Positions 33,337 through 42,699 are shown, counted from the stretch's first letter. The stretch: DNA of 64,000 bases from Bacteroidales bacterium (GCA_017477245.1 JAFUWY010000013.1:1-64000), one strand, 5' to 3'. Program-made: numbers and translations. The notes: generated by a model from the letters alone, not told the origin.

Positions 33337-33789
33337 TCAGACCCGGTTGCGGGAGTCGATGCAGAGGGTGACGGGGCCGTCGTTCACGAGGGCCACCTGC
33401 ATGTCCGCGCCGAACTCGCCGGTGCCGACCGGGCGGCCGATGGCCGCCGACAGGGCTTGGCAGAAAGACTCATACAGCGGGATCGCAATCTCGTGGCCGG
33501 CCGCTCCGATGTAGGACGGCCGGTTGCCTTTCCGGGTGGAGGCCATCAGGGTGAACTGGCTCACCACCAACGCCTCTCCCCCGATTTCCACGACGCTCCG
33601 GTTCATCACCCCGGCTTCGTCGTCGAAGATCCGCAGGCCGGCGACCTTACGTACCAGCCAGTCGATGTCTTCGGGTCCGTCCTCATGACCGATCCCCAGC
33701 AGGATCAGCAGTCCCGGCCCGATCTCGGATTTCCGGACACCGGCGATGGTCACCGATGCGGAAAGGACTCTTTGAATCACCACGCGCAT
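33337..33789 (-). CDS. dtd: D-aminoacyl-tRNA deacylase
   Basis: 150-residue cytoplasmic proofreading enzyme that removes D-amino acids (and glycine mischarged to tRNA-Ala) from tRNA. Both family motifs are present: [11 protein letters not shown] (SQFTL) and [11 protein letters not shown] (NxGPVT), along with the N-terminal [13 protein letters not shown]. Length is standard. A -7 box at 33794-33801 ends four bases before the ATG, suggesting a leaderless or near-leaderless message. Confidence 0.96.
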   Translation of the reverse strand: MRVVIQRVLSASVTIAGVRKSEIGPGLLILLGIGHEDGPEDIDWLVRKVAGLRIFDDEAGVMNRSVVEIGGEALVVSQFTLMASTRKGNRPSYIGAAGHEIAIPLYESFCQALSAAIGRPVGTGEFGADMQVALVNDGPVTLCIDSRNRV

Positions 33790-33793
33790 GGTG

Positions 33794-33801
33794 CAAAGAT
33801 A
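33794..33801 (-). promoter_or_regulatory. -7 box directly before dtd
   Basis: The minus strand reads TATCTTTG with only CACC between it and the ATG at 33789. Confidence 0.65.
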
Positions 33802-33811
33802 ACAATAATAT

Positions 33812-34044
33812 CCGGTACGGGGTAAGCCCCGCCCCTGACTCGGCTTCCATCCTCGCTTCCCGCTGCGCGGGAACCGGCTCCGACGCCACGGAGCCTGCTG
33901 CGGCTGAGCTTTCGTCAGGGGCGGGGCTTACCCCGTACCGGGACTGGCTTCTATCCTCGCTTTCTGCTACGCGGAAACGCCCCCGACGCCACGGAGCCTG
34001 CTGCGGCTGAGCTTTCGTCAGGGGCGGGGCTTGCCCGCAAAGGG
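33812..34044. repeat. intergenic repeat element: 28-base perfect inverted repeats plus a 104-base tandem duplication
   Basis: The left arm at 33812-33839 is the exact reverse complement of 33914-33941. The unit from about 33842 recurs from 33946 (104 bases later), sharing a long identical core (CCACGGAGCCTGCTGCGGCT and beyond), and ends in a decayed third arm at 34017-34044. No gene is credible inside; short open frames do not look like proteins. It sits between dtd and the 3' end of the DUF1080 gene and looks like a MITE/REP-type element with a partial second copy. Confidence 0.8.
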
Positions 34045-34056
34045 ACTGGCTTCCAA

Positions 34057-34677
34057 TTAATCGAACGTGAGGTAGATGTTGCGGAACTCCAGGGCGCCGC
34101 CTTCGCTCTGGAAGCCGATGTAGCCTTCGGACGCCCCGGCGACGGCCTCGTTGACGACGACGCCGTTGACCGTGGCCTTGATCTGGCCGCCTTTGCAGAC
34201 GATCACCGTCTCGTTCCACTGTCCGTCAGGAAGCTCCGGATCCGTCTCCGCGAGGGGCGGTTTACGCCAGTTCGGGTTGGGCTCGACGCCCTCCAGGGGC
34301 ACGCCGCTGAAGAAGAATCCGAAATCGCGCTCGCGCATCTGCATCTGGATGCCGGTCGGCCAGACCTTGTCACCCTCCTGCAGGCGGTTGAAGATGCCGC
34401 TGTCGGCCCGCGGGCCATCCCAGCGCCACTCCACGTGGAGGGTATAGTCGGTGTACTTCTTCTCCGTGCGGATATAGCCGAACGGCTGTCCGCTGACGCG
34501 CAGGGCGCCGTCGCGGACGCTGAACGTCGGCTCCGCAAGCGTCACGCCCGGCTCGGGGTCGCGCGTCAGGCTCACCCAACCGTCCAGGTTCGTACCATTG
34601 AAAAGGACCTCTTTCTTCGTCCCGCAGGAGCACAGCAGCAAGGCTCCCAGACCTAACAGCAAAATGGTTTTTCTCAT
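34057..34677 (-). CDS. DUF1080 (3-keto-disaccharide hydrolase-like) lipoprotein
   Basis: 206 residues. MRKTILLLGLGALLLCSC is an SpII signal. The mature part is a single DUF1080 jelly-roll: EVLFNGTNLDGW at the start, FGYIRTEKKYTDYTLHVEWRW, RADSGIFNRLQ, and a C-terminal GYIGFQSEGGALEFRNIYL. Relatives hydrolyse 3-keto-glycosides in oxidise-then-hydrolyse sugar pathways, but the activity here is unproven, and no 3-dehydrogenase gene lies adjacent. The Gfo/Idh/MocA protein at 53416-54378 is far away. Confidence 0.85.
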   Translation of the reverse strand: MRKTILLLGLGALLLCSCGTKKEVLFNGTNLDGWVSLTRDPEPGVTLAEPTFSVRDGALRVSGQPFGYIRTEKKYTDYTLHVEWRWDGPRADSGIFNRLQEGDKVWPTGIQMQMRERDFGFFFSGVPLEGVEPNPNWRKPPLAETDPELPDGQWNETVIVCKGGQIKATVNGVVVNEAVAGASEGYIGFQSEGGALEFRNIYLTFD

Positions 34678-34775
34678 ATGACTAAACGACTTATTGTGTA
34701 AAAATAAGCATTATTTGGCATTCCGACAAACGCATCGGGCCGTCACTCCTACGTCATTTTTCGGTATTATTGGAC

Positions 34776-34783
34776 TAACTTTG
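34776..34783 (+). promoter_or_regulatory. -7 box before acyl-ACP thioesterase
   Basis: TAACTTTG, nine bases before the ATG at 34793. It excludes the longer in-frame start at 34694. Confidence 0.65.
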
Positions 34784-34792
34784 CGCCCAGAT

Positions 34793-35575
34793 ATGAAATT
34801 CAGCACAGTCTACCCCATCACCGCGGCCCAGATCGACGCCAACTACCGGCTCAACGTCGACGGTCTGCTGACCTTCCACGAAAACACGGTCGCCCGCTAT
34901 TTCACCACCCTCCGCCTGGCGGCGTTCGACCTCCAGAAAGAAGACAAGACCTGGGTGATCTCGGAGATCAACCTCGAACTGCCGGAACCGCCCTCGATGT
35001 GGTCCGAGGACGTCGAGGTCACGGTATGGGCCAGCGAACGGACCTCCCTGCGCGTCTGGATGGAGTTCACGGCCCGGGAACGCCACTCGGGCAGGATCAC
35101 GGCCCGGGGCAGCTCCTGCTGGTCGCTGATCTCCATGACGGAGCGGACGCTCGTCCCGTGCGGCGGCCTCTTCCCGGAAGAGGAACTCGTCCCGGAGTTC
35201 GCCGCCGGACCGCACCGGAAGCGCACGGTGATGAAGTATGCCCCGGAGGCGGTGGCCCGGCTGGGACACACGGTCAACCTGATCGACCTGGACTTCAACG
35301 GCCACACCAACAACCGGCGCTACATCCAGATGGCCCTGGTCAGTTTCGGGCCGGACTTCCTGGCCGCGCACCGTCCCGATTTCCTGAACATCCGCTTCTT
35401 CCGGGAGTCCCGGCTGGGCGAGCGCATCGAGAACGTGACGCACCCCACCGAAGACCCCGCGACCTTCGTCGGGTGCATCAACAACGGCGCCGGCGAGGAG
35501 ATCTGCCGGGTGAGCAGCCACTGGACCCCGCGCGAGCCCCTGCAGGACATCGCGGACGCGAACTGGATCCGGTAG
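34793..35575 (+). CDS. acyl-[acyl-carrier-protein] thioesterase
   Basis: About 260 residues in a double hot-dog fold of the FatA/FatB-like bacterial family (PF01643). The first hot-dog has LLTFHENTVARYFTTLRL and DKTWVISEINLEL; the second has DLDFNGHTNNRRYIQMAL, containing the conserved Asn/His of the catalytic site. It releases free fatty acids from ACP in the cytoplasm. It lies 26 bases before the DUF1624-like membrane gene, so the two may share a transcript. Confidence 0.9.
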   Translation: MKFSTVYPITAAQIDANYRLNVDGLLTFHENTVARYFTTLRLAAFDLQKEDKTWVISEINLELPEPPSMWSEDVEVTVWASERTSLRVWMEFTARERHSGRITARGSSCWSLISMTERTLVPCGGLFPEEELVPEFAAGPHRKRTVMKYAPEAVARLGHTVNLIDLDFNGHTNNRRYIQMALVSFGPDFLAAHRPDFLNIRFFRESRLGERIENVTHPTEDPATFVGCINNGAGEEICRVSSHWTPREPLQDIADANWIR

Positions 35576-35601
35576 GCGCAGCCGCGCCCGTTTCGGCAAA
35601 A

Positions 35602-36735
35602 ATGATTATCATGCGGGCGATAAAGCCCGTCACCATGCATTCCGTCTCCCCGCGACTCTTCGGCCAGGACGAAGTCAATACCGGCAGGCAGGTCAACCTG
35701 GACCTGGCGAAGGACATCGCCATCGCCTTCATGATCCTGAGCCACATGCTCGAGTATTCGCAGACCGGCGTCGCGAAAGGGCTTCCCTACGCCATCACCT
35801 TCATCGGTGCGCACCCGTTCGGCGCCCCCGTCTTCATGCTGTGCATGGGCATCGGGATCACCTACTCCCATCACCGGAACGATCCCGCCGCACTCTGCCG
35901 GCGGGGCGTGCGGCTGTTCCTGGCCGCCTATGCCCTCAACCTGGTCCGGGCGTTGGGCGTGCTCGCCGCCGGCGCGGCCACGGGCCGGCCCGGCGCGATG
36001 GCCGACGGGGCCCTCGGCGAAGCGCTCATCATCGACATCCTCCAGTTCGCCGGCCTGTCGTGCCTGCTGCTGGGCCTTCTGCTCCGCCTGCGGATCCCCT
36101 ATCCGGCCATCCTGGCCGCGGCCGTGGCGATGTCGCTCGGCGGCTCCGCCATCCGCTTCGCGACGACCGGCCACCCGGCTTCCGATGCCGTCCTGGGGCT
36201 TTTCGCCGGCATCCGGGGCGAGGTGGTCGAGAGCTATTTCCCCTTGCTGAACTGGTTCGTCTTCGTCGCGGCGGGATACGGCATGGGGACCTGGCTGCGG
36301 CGCTGCCAGGACCCGGACCGGCTCTACCGCATCCTGACGCCGGTCACCGGCCTCGTTTTCCTGGGCTATACGGTGTACGCCGCTCCGCGGGGCATCGGCA
36401 TGTACGACACCGGCACCGTGCTGAACTTCTACCACCTCCGCACCTGGGACGCCTTCATCTGCATCAACGCCATGATGATGAGCGCCGGGCTATGGCATTT
36501 CCTGCTGAAGAAAGCGCCCGCCGGCATCCGCCGGGAGATCACGCGCTGCGCCTCGGACGTGCTGCGCATCTACCTCATCCAGTGGTTCTTCGTCATCTGG
36601 ATCTTCTTCTGCTTGATGGGCCACGTCCTCGGGATCCCCCGCACGCCGGCCGTCACGCTGGTATCCGGCCTGGTGACCATCGCCGCTTCCACCCTGCTCG
36701 CGCGGGTCAAGCCCTTCTCCCGCATCCGCCTGTAA
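35602..36735 (+). CDS. DUF1624-like multi-pass membrane protein (acyltransferase-type)
   Basis: About 377 residues with some ten hydrophobic segments. The opening LDLAKDIAIAFMILSHMLEY, with the membrane-embedded His, resembles DUF1624/heparan-alpha-glucosaminide N-acetyltransferase-like proteins that move acyl groups across membranes. A second conserved part is HPFGAPVFMLCMGIGI. In-frame ATGs occur at 35602, 35611 and 35635; the first is given. Substrate unknown. It follows the acyl-ACP thioesterase closely. Confidence 0.65.
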   Translation: MIIMRAIKPVTMHSVSPRLFGQDEVNTGRQVNLDLAKDIAIAFMILSHMLEYSQTGVAKGLPYAITFIGAHPFGAPVFMLCMGIGITYSHHRNDPAALCRRGVRLFLAAYALNLVRALGVLAAGAATGRPGAMADGALGEALIIDILQFAGLSCLLLGLLLRLRIPYPAILAAAVAMSLGGSAIRFATTGHPASDAVLGLFAGIRGEVVESYFPLLNWFVFVAAGYGMGTWLRRCQDPDRLYRILTPVTGLVFLGYTVYAAPRGIGMYDTGTVLNFYHLRTWDAFICINAMMMSAGLWHFLLKKAPAGIRREITRCASDVLRIYLIQWFFVIWIFFCLMGHVLGIPRTPAVTLVSGLVTIAASTLLARVKPFSRIRL

Positions 36736-36739
36736 AAAC

Positions 36740-36769
36740 AATCCCGGGCCTCGCAGGAGGTCCGGGATT
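36740..36769 (-). terminator. terminator between convergent genes
   Basis: AATCCCGGGCCTC and GAGGTCCGGGATT pair at 12 of 13 positions around GCAG. On the minus strand the stem is followed by GTTTTTAC, so it best serves the M28 peptidase transcript. Confidence 0.7.
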
Positions 36770-36792
36770 CATCCGTGAACGGAACCGGCCGG

Positions 36793-38358
36793 CTAGTAGC
36801 GGGCAGGCGCCGCAGGCATCTCGCGGGAAGGGATCTTGCCGGGGTCGTTGGCCGCGCAGGCAGCGAGCCAGGCCACGATGGTGGCGTCGAGCGTCAGGTC
36901 GCCCAGCGACAGGCGCTCGTAGGTGTCCATGATGGTGTGGTAGGTCCGGCCGTATTCGAGTTCGTCCTGGATGAACTGGTAGGCCGGCAGGCCGGTGCGG
37001 GAGAAGGACACATGGTCCGTGGAGCCGGTGTTGCGCGGCGAAAGGTAGTTGAAGCCCAGCGGCTCGATGTACTTCATCCACGCCTCGAAGAACGGGAAGG
37101 CGACGTCGTTGCGCTCCAGGTAGATGCCGCGGAAGCGGCCGGAGCCGTTGTCCATGTTGAGATAGAGGGCGAACTTGTCGAAGCCCGGAAGCTTCTTGCC
37201 TTCCTTGTAGAGATATTTCTCCAGGTAGCCCCGGGAGCCGTAGAGGCCCTGCTCCTCGCCGCCCCAGAGGGCCAGGCGGATCGTACGCTTGGGCTGGATG
37301 CCCAGGGTCTTGAGGATGCGCATCGCCTCCATCATGACGATGCAGCCGGAGGCGTTGTCGGCTGCGCCGGTGCCGCCGTGCCACGAATCCAGGTGGGCGC
37401 CGATGAGGACGACCTCGTCCTTGAGCTTGGGATCGGTGCCCGGGATCTCGGCGTAGACGTTGTGAACCTCCTGGTCATTGGTGAAGCGGTTGATCAGTTC
37501 GAGCTCCATCTCGACCTTCTCGCCGTTCTGGATCAGGCGCACCATGCGGCCATGGTCCTCGATGGGCATCATGATCTCCGGCGTGGGCTCCGGCTCGCCC
37601 ACCGTGTAGGAGACGCCGGTGCCGCTGGGGACGTTGAACGTGCCGCGGCCCGTGACCACGCAGACGGGCTTCTCGCTGGCGAGCAGCTCGCGGGTCAGCC
37701 GCTGGAGCTCCATGTACGCCTCACGGTCGAACGGCTGACGGGCGCCGGCGCGGGAACCGCCGCCCGGAGGGCCCATCGGCGAGATCGTGCTGTTGACGCG
37801 GTTGTCCTGGGTCAGCGACTGCAGCTCCTCCTCGGTATAGCGGCTCGCCAGGGGGTTGAAATTCATGGTGTAGGTCTGGGTCGCGGGCATCAGCAGGATC
37901 TTGCCCGCGATCTTGCCGCGGTACTTCTCCAGGTCTTCCTTCGACTGGACGTCGAAGACGATGCACTCGGCTTTCACCAGCCCGGGCGTGCTGCCGCTCC
38001 AGGCTTTCGGGTTCACCGAGAAGGCGCAATAGTACGGAGCCGTCATGGCCGCATAGGTCTTGACGACATCCCAGCCGCCGCGCGGGAAGGCGTAGGCGAA
38101 TTCCGCACGGGGATTCGAGAGGCCGAATTCGCCGAGTTTCGAGATGACGAGCCGCTCCGCGCGCCGCTTCTGCTGCGAAGCGGTCAGGCGGGAGCCGAGC
38201 AGGTCGGTCATGTACTGGGAGATCGGCTCGACCTGCGAATGGTTCAGGCCTTCATCCTTGATGCGCGCCGCAAGCTCCGGGGATTCGGAGACCTGCGCGA
38301 ATGCGTTGCCACCGCACAGGGCGGAGAACAAAACAACAATCAATAAACCTTTTTTCAT
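36793..38358 (-). CDS. secreted M28-family zinc aminopeptidase/carboxypeptidase
   Basis: About 521 residues with a signal peptide (MKKGLLIVVLFSALCGGNAFA). A PA-like insert (about 120-230) precedes the M28 catalytic domain. Ligands are visible in GAHLDSWHGGTGAADNASG (His, Asp), WGGEEQGLYGS (catalytic and ligand Glu), YLNMDNG (Asp) and GSTDHVSF (His). It should trim peptides in the periplasm or outside the cell. The start was placed at MKKGLL because that gives the signal peptide; upstream in-frame residues are not signal-like. Confidence 0.9.
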   Translation of the reverse strand: MKKGLLIVVLFSALCGGNAFAQVSESPELAARIKDEGLNHSQVEPISQYMTDLLGSRLTASQQKRRAERLVISKLGEFGLSNPRAEFAYAFPRGGWDVVKTYAAMTAPYYCAFSVNPKAWSGSTPGLVKAECIVFDVQSKEDLEKYRGKIAGKILLMPATQTYTMNFNPLASRYTEEELQSLTQDNRVNSTISPMGPPGGGSRAGARQPFDREAYMELQRLTRELLASEKPVCVVTGRGTFNVPSGTGVSYTVGEPEPTPEIMMPIEDHGRMVRLIQNGEKVEMELELINRFTNDQEVHNVYAEIPGTDPKLKDEVVLIGAHLDSWHGGTGAADNASGCIVMMEAMRILKTLGIQPKRTIRLALWGGEEQGLYGSRGYLEKYLYKEGKKLPGFDKFALYLNMDNGSGRFRGIYLERNDVAFPFFEAWMKYIEPLGFNYLSPRNTGSTDHVSFSRTGLPAYQFIQDELEYGRTYHTIMDTYERLSLGDLTLDATIVAWLAACAANDPGKIPSREMPAAPARY

Positions 38359-38462
38359 AAGTGTATAAATTACAACTACTAACGTAACAAGGCGCCCCTT
38401 CCGCACAAACGGACGGACGTGTAAACATACGAATATTTTTGGTGTTTTCAAACGAGAATCAC

Positions 38463-38470
38463 TATCTTTA
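38463..38470 (+). promoter_or_regulatory. promoter of the P1-nuclease-like operon
   Basis: TATCTTTA differs from consensus only at the last base. TTTG at 38438-38441 is 21 bases upstream as the -33 element. Confidence 0.55.
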
Positions 38471-38512
38471 AGAACAGAAAGAGGCCCTCGAAAATCCATT
38501 CAACCGTCAGAT

Positions 38513-39844
38513 ATGAAAAAGTACACCCACGCATGGCTGGCCATGATGGCCATGAAACGCATCGAGAAAGCCAGGATCCCGGCGCGCCAGCAGGATGACG
38601 CCAAGGCCCTGATCACCTGGTTCAAGAACTACCGCGACTTCGTGCTCTCGGGTGCCTGGTACCCGGACGCCGTGTTCAAGGACATGACGCCCAGCCACAT
38701 CGTCAAGTACGAACCGGATGCCAGTTCCACCGCCGTCCCGAACTTCCGCATCATGCCCCCGACCCTGCAGATGTACCAGCTCGGCCTGGAATCCGACATG
38801 TACGGCAAGCCCTTCAAGCTCGACAAGCGCCACAACCTCTGCGACCGCTGCGAGTCCTTCACCGAGAGCCTGATCGACTCGTTCAAGATCCTGACGATGG
38901 AGAACGAAGGCTCCCCCATCGTCCCTTCGAACAACCACATCGCGATGCGCTTCTTCATCCTGTCCCACTACATCGCGGACGGACACATGCCCCTGCACTG
39001 CGACGCACGCTCTTTCTACAACGACAACGAAGTGCACGGCTTCATCGAAGACCTCTGGGATCAGGAAGTCCGCAGGTCCTACTTCATCGACGAGGACAAC
39101 GAGCGCTTCTTCTACGACCCCGAAGGATACCCGCTCAAGCAGGAGGAGTTCAGCGAACTGATGCAATACATCGAGGACGAACTTGTCAACCGCGAATTCG
39201 TCTGGAGCTGGGGATCGGGCTGCAACAACACCTGGGACTACATGAGCGGCATCTCGCAGTATTCCTACCTGATGGCCTACCGGCTGATCCCGGCGGACAA
39301 GACCCCGCGCGAGATCACCAAAGCCTACTACATGTCGACGGAGGCCTTCAGGGAGCATTTCTTCGAGTACAGCAAGGTCATCCTCGGCGACGCCGTGGAG
39401 AGCATCGCCAAGATCTGGCTGCACGCCTGGGTGCGCTACCGCGACTGGTTCCGCGGCACGGAGCTCGCCTATTTCAAGGCGCAGAAAGACAAGGCGGAGA
39501 AGAACCTCATAGACGCCGAAAAGGTCATCGACACCTACTCCGAAGAGAAAGCCAAACTGGACGCCCGGCTGGAGAAAGCCGCCAAATCGCTCGAGGCCAA
39601 GCAAGCCGACTACGACAAGGGCCTGGCCAAGGGCCTGAAGATGGAGAAACGGACGGAGGAACTCGCGAAGGCCCGGGCACGCTACGCCGAGGCCCAGGAG
39701 AATCTCTCAAACCTCGACAAAGCCTACCAGGAGGCGGATGCCTCGCTGGAAAACCTCAAGGCCCTGCTCCTGGCCGCCCAGATCCAGGTGGACCGCAAGG
39801 CCGCGGAAATCAAACGCTACGAAGACAGCAATTCAGGTATCTGA
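38513..39844 (+). CDS. S1/P1-nuclease-like (zinc phospholipase C superfamily) protein with C-terminal coiled coil
   Basis: 443 residues. The first 320 form a helical domain with histidine and aspartate motifs of the P1 nuclease/phospholipase C type: KKYTHAWLAMMAM at the N-terminus and FILSHYIADGHMPLHCDA followed by EVHGFIEDLW. Unlike typical family members there is no signal peptide. The last 115 residues are a long charged coiled coil (AEKNLIDAEKV to IQVDRKAAEIKRYE). It ends three bases before the histidine phosphatase gene. Activity on nucleic acid or phospholipid is unproven. Confidence 0.68.
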   Translation: MKKYTHAWLAMMAMKRIEKARIPARQQDDAKALITWFKNYRDFVLSGAWYPDAVFKDMTPSHIVKYEPDASSTAVPNFRIMPPTLQMYQLGLESDMYGKPFKLDKRHNLCDRCESFTESLIDSFKILTMENEGSPIVPSNNHIAMRFFILSHYIADGHMPLHCDARSFYNDNEVHGFIEDLWDQEVRRSYFIDEDNERFFYDPEGYPLKQEEFSELMQYIEDELVNREFVWSWGSGCNNTWDYMSGISQYSYLMAYRLIPADKTPREITKAYYMSTEAFREHFFEYSKVILGDAVESIAKIWLHAWVRYRDWFRGTELAYFKAQKDKAEKNLIDAEKVIDTYSEEKAKLDARLEKAAKSLEAKQADYDKGLAKGLKMEKRTEELAKARARYAEAQENLSNLDKAYQEADASLENLKALLLAAQIQVDRKAAEIKRYEDSNSGI

Positions 39845-39847
39845 TCC

Positions 39848-41113
39848 ATGAAGAAATACGCATTGATTCTCTGCCTCCTCGCCCTGGCCGCCCTCAACGG
39901 CCTGGCGCAGGGCGGCTCCGCCCTGGAGCAGCTCCAGGCCGACCCCTTGAAAGCCTACGGCAACGACTATCCCTACCTCTTCCGGGAAGAGCCCGTGACC
40001 CGCGCCCCGCGCGGATACAAGCCTTTCTATATCAGCCACTATGCCCGCCACGGCTCCCGCTACTACTGGAACGAGACGCTCTACCACCAGCTGGACACGC
40101 TGCTGACCAGGGCCCACGAACGCCGCCAGCTCACCCCGGAAGGCGAGGCCTTCTATGAGCGGTTCATGGCCGCGAAACCCGAACTGCTGGCCGGCATCAG
40201 CGAGCTCACCCAGCTGGGCTGGGACCAGCACCAGCGGATCGCCCGGACCATGTACAACCGCTTCCCGGAAGTCTTCCGCCAGGGCGGCGACATCCTCGCC
40301 ATCTCCTCCCTGTCGGGCCGCTGCGTGCTCAGCATGTCGGCCTTCTGCCAGGAACTGGTGCAATGCAATCCCCGGCTGGAGATCCGCGAGCAGTCCTCCC
40401 GCTTCACCCTGGACGGCGTGGTCCCCACCGACAAGGAGAACCCCGTCAAGCACAACTACCCCAAGGCCAAGCCGCGCTACGAGCAGCACAGGGACCGTTT
40501 CCAGGGCCCCAGCGGCCTGCAGGAGCGGATCGTCCGGCGCGTATTCACCAGCACGGACGGCCTGCCCGGCAATCCCCGGCGCATCGCCGACAACCTGATC
40601 AACCTCTACACCTCGCTGCCCAACATCGGCCACGAAGGCATGATGGGAAACATCCTCAGCGACCAGGAGATCGTGGAGCGCTGGGAGTCCGCCAACCTGG
40701 GTTCCTACTCCTGGGTCTTCTCCAGCCAGTATGAGATGATCCCGATCCTCGAGGACATCATCGCCAAGGCCGACGCGGCCATCGACGGCAGCGGCGGCCG
40801 CGTGGCGGACCTGCGCTTCGGCCACGACAGCTGCATCGGCCCGCTCACCGTCCTGATGGGCATCAACGGCGCCGACCGCGACCCGGAAGACCCGTATGCG
40901 GTCAAGGACTGCTACCAGAACTGGGAGACTTGCAAGGCCGCCAACATCCAGCTGGTCTTCTACCGCGGCCGCAAGGGCCCGGACGACATCCTGGTCAAGT
41001 GCCTGCTCAACGGCTACGAGTCCACGCTCCCCATCCCGACGGACAACTTCCCCTACTACCGCTGGTCGGACCTGCGCGATTTCTACGCCAAACGCTGCGA
41101 AAGTGTGAAATAA
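39848..41113 (+). CDS. secreted histidine-type phosphatase (MINPP/phytase-like)
   Basis: 421 residues with a signal peptide (cleavage near NGLAQ). The branch-2 histidine phosphatase motif HYARHGSRYYW contains the phosphorylated His; the C-terminal proton-donor region FGHDSCIGPLTVL has the HD-type motif. Bacteroidota members degrade inositol phosphates in the periplasm. The position 3 bases after the P1-nuclease-like gene suggests a shared phosphate-acquisition theme, which is inference. The stop is followed by the DUF1846 promoter. Confidence 0.87.
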   Translation: MKKYALILCLLALAALNGLAQGGSALEQLQADPLKAYGNDYPYLFREEPVTRAPRGYKPFYISHYARHGSRYYWNETLYHQLDTLLTRAHERRQLTPEGEAFYERFMAAKPELLAGISELTQLGWDQHQRIARTMYNRFPEVFRQGGDILAISSLSGRCVLSMSAFCQELVQCNPRLEIREQSSRFTLDGVVPTDKENPVKHNYPKAKPRYEQHRDRFQGPSGLQERIVRRVFTSTDGLPGNPRRIADNLINLYTSLPNIGHEGMMGNILSDQEIVERWESANLGSYSWVFSSQYEMIPILEDIIAKADAAIDGSGGRVADLRFGHDSCIGPLTVLMGINGADRDPEDPYAVKDCYQNWETCKAANIQLVFYRGRKGPDDILVKCLLNGYESTLPIPTDNFPYYRWSDLRDFYAKRCESVK

Positions 41114-41150
41114 GCGCATACCGCGTCTTGCAAAATTCCGGCGAAAGCCG

Positions 41151-41158
41151 TACTTTTG
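41151..41158 (+). promoter_or_regulatory. promoter of the DUF1846 gene
   Basis: TACTTTTG with TTG at 41128-41130, spaced 20 bases. The ATG is at 41188. Confidence 0.65.
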
Positions 41159-41187
41159 CAACCCGTATTCAAAAAACGAAGATTCTT

Positions 41188-42687
41188 ATGCAATACGGGT
41201 TCGACAACGAGAAGTATCTCAAAATCCAATCGGAACACATCAAGGAGCGCATCGCCAAATTCGGCGACAAACTGTACATGGAGTTTGGCGGCAAGCTTTT
41301 TGACGACTACCACGCCAGCCGCGTCCTTCCGGGTTTCGAGCCCGACAGCAAGCTCAAGATGCTGATGCAGCTGAAAGATGACGCCGAGATCGTCATCGTG
41401 ATCAGCGCCGTCGACATCGAGAAGAACAAGATCCGGGGCGACCTGGGCATCAGCTACGACATGGACGTCCTGCGCCTGCGCGACGAATTCATGGCCCGCG
41501 GCCTGAGCGTCAACAGCGTCGTCATCACCCACTTCAACGGCCAGGCCAGCGCGGAAGCCTACCGCAAGCGCCTGGAGAACATGGGGATCCGGGTCTACTA
41601 CCACCATACCATCGAAGGGTATCCCAACAACGTGGCCCTGATCGACTCGGAGGACGGCTTCGGCAAGAACGACTACGTCGTGACGACCAAGCCCCTCGTG
41701 GTCGTGACGGCGCCGGGCCCCGGCAGCGGCAAGATGGCCGTGTGCCTGAGCCAGCTCTACCAGGAGAACAAGCGCGGCATCAAGGCCGGTTACGCCAAGT
41801 TCGAGACCTTCCCGGTCTGGAGCCTGCCTCTCTCCCACCCCGTCAACATGGCCTACGAGGCCGCCACGGCCGACCTGGACGACGTCAACATGATCGACCC
41901 CTTCCACCTCGACGCCTACGGCGAGACGGCGGTCAACTACAACCGCGACGTGGAGATCTTCCCGGTGATGAACGCCCTCTTCGACGACATCTACGGCAGC
42001 TCCCCCTACAAGTCCCCCACGGACATGGGCGTCAACATGATCGGGTCCTGCATCAGTGACGACGAGGTCTGCCGCGAGGCGTCCAGGCAGGAGATCATCC
42101 GCCGCTACTACACGGCGCTCTGCAATTTCGCCGACGGCAAGGCCACGGAAGCCGAGGTCAACAAGATCGCCCTCGTGATGAAGAAGGCCGGCATCACGAC
42201 CTCCTACCGCAAGGCGACGGTCGCCGCCAAGGAGCGCATGGACGTGTCCGGCGTGGCCACGGCCGCCATCGAGCTCGAAGACGGCGCCATCCTGACCGCC
42301 GAGACCTCCCCGCTGCTCGGCCCCAGCGCCGCCCTCCTGCTCAACGCGCTCAAGCACCAGGCCCGCATCGCGCACAACGTCAAACTCATCCCGCAGACCA
42401 TGATCGAGCCGATCGCCAAGACCAAGGTCACCTTCCTGCACGGCCACAACCCGCGCCTGCACACGGACGAGGTCCTCGTGACCATCTCCATGATGAGCTT
42501 GCTCGACGAGAACTGCAAACTCGCGCTCGAGCAGCTGCCCAGCCTCGCCGGCGCCCAGGTCCACTCCACGGTCATGCTGAGCGAGGTGGACCGCAAGACC
42601 TTCTCCAAGCTGGGGATCGGGCTCACCTGCGACCCGGTCCGCAAGCTCCGGGACCGCCAGCGCAATCCGGAGCCGGAAGACGAGTAA
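41188..42687 (+). CDS. DUF1846 (UPF0371) family protein
   Basis: 499 residues, standard for the family. It is cytoplasmic, with a segment that looks nucleotide-binding: PLVVVTAPGPGSGKMAVCLS. Other conserved parts are YMEFGGKLFDDYHASRVLPG near the N-terminus and GPSAALLLNALKH. Family structures exist but no reaction is established to my knowledge. The ATG at 41188 fits the promoter at 41151-41158. It converges with the SDR gene, leaving 12 bases between stops. Confidence 0.9.
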   Translation: MQYGFDNEKYLKIQSEHIKERIAKFGDKLYMEFGGKLFDDYHASRVLPGFEPDSKLKMLMQLKDDAEIVIVISAVDIEKNKIRGDLGISYDMDVLRLRDEFMARGLSVNSVVITHFNGQASAEAYRKRLENMGIRVYYHHTIEGYPNNVALIDSEDGFGKNDYVVTTKPLVVVTAPGPGSGKMAVCLSQLYQENKRGIKAGYAKFETFPVWSLPLSHPVNMAYEAATADLDDVNMIDPFHLDAYGETAVNYNRDVEIFPVMNALFDDIYGSSPYKSPTDMGVNMIGSCISDDEVCREASRQEIIRRYYTALCNFADGKATEAEVNKIALVMKKAGITTSYRKATVAAKERMDVSGVATAAIELEDGAILTAETSPLLGPSAALLLNALKHQARIAHNVKLIPQTMIEPIAKTKVTFLHGHNPRLHTDEVLVTISMMSLLDENCKLALEQLPSLAGAQVHSTVMLSEVDRKTFSKLGIGLTCDPVRKLRDRQRNPEPEDE

Positions 42688-42699
42688 ATCCAGGAAAGA

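Noticed and set aside
33756..34010. 84-residue plus-strand frame across the repeat element (and the 178-residue frame opposite)
   Set aside because: Built from the inverted/tandem repeat and the dtd promoter; the two repeat copies give the same peptide pieces, as expected from non-coding repeats.
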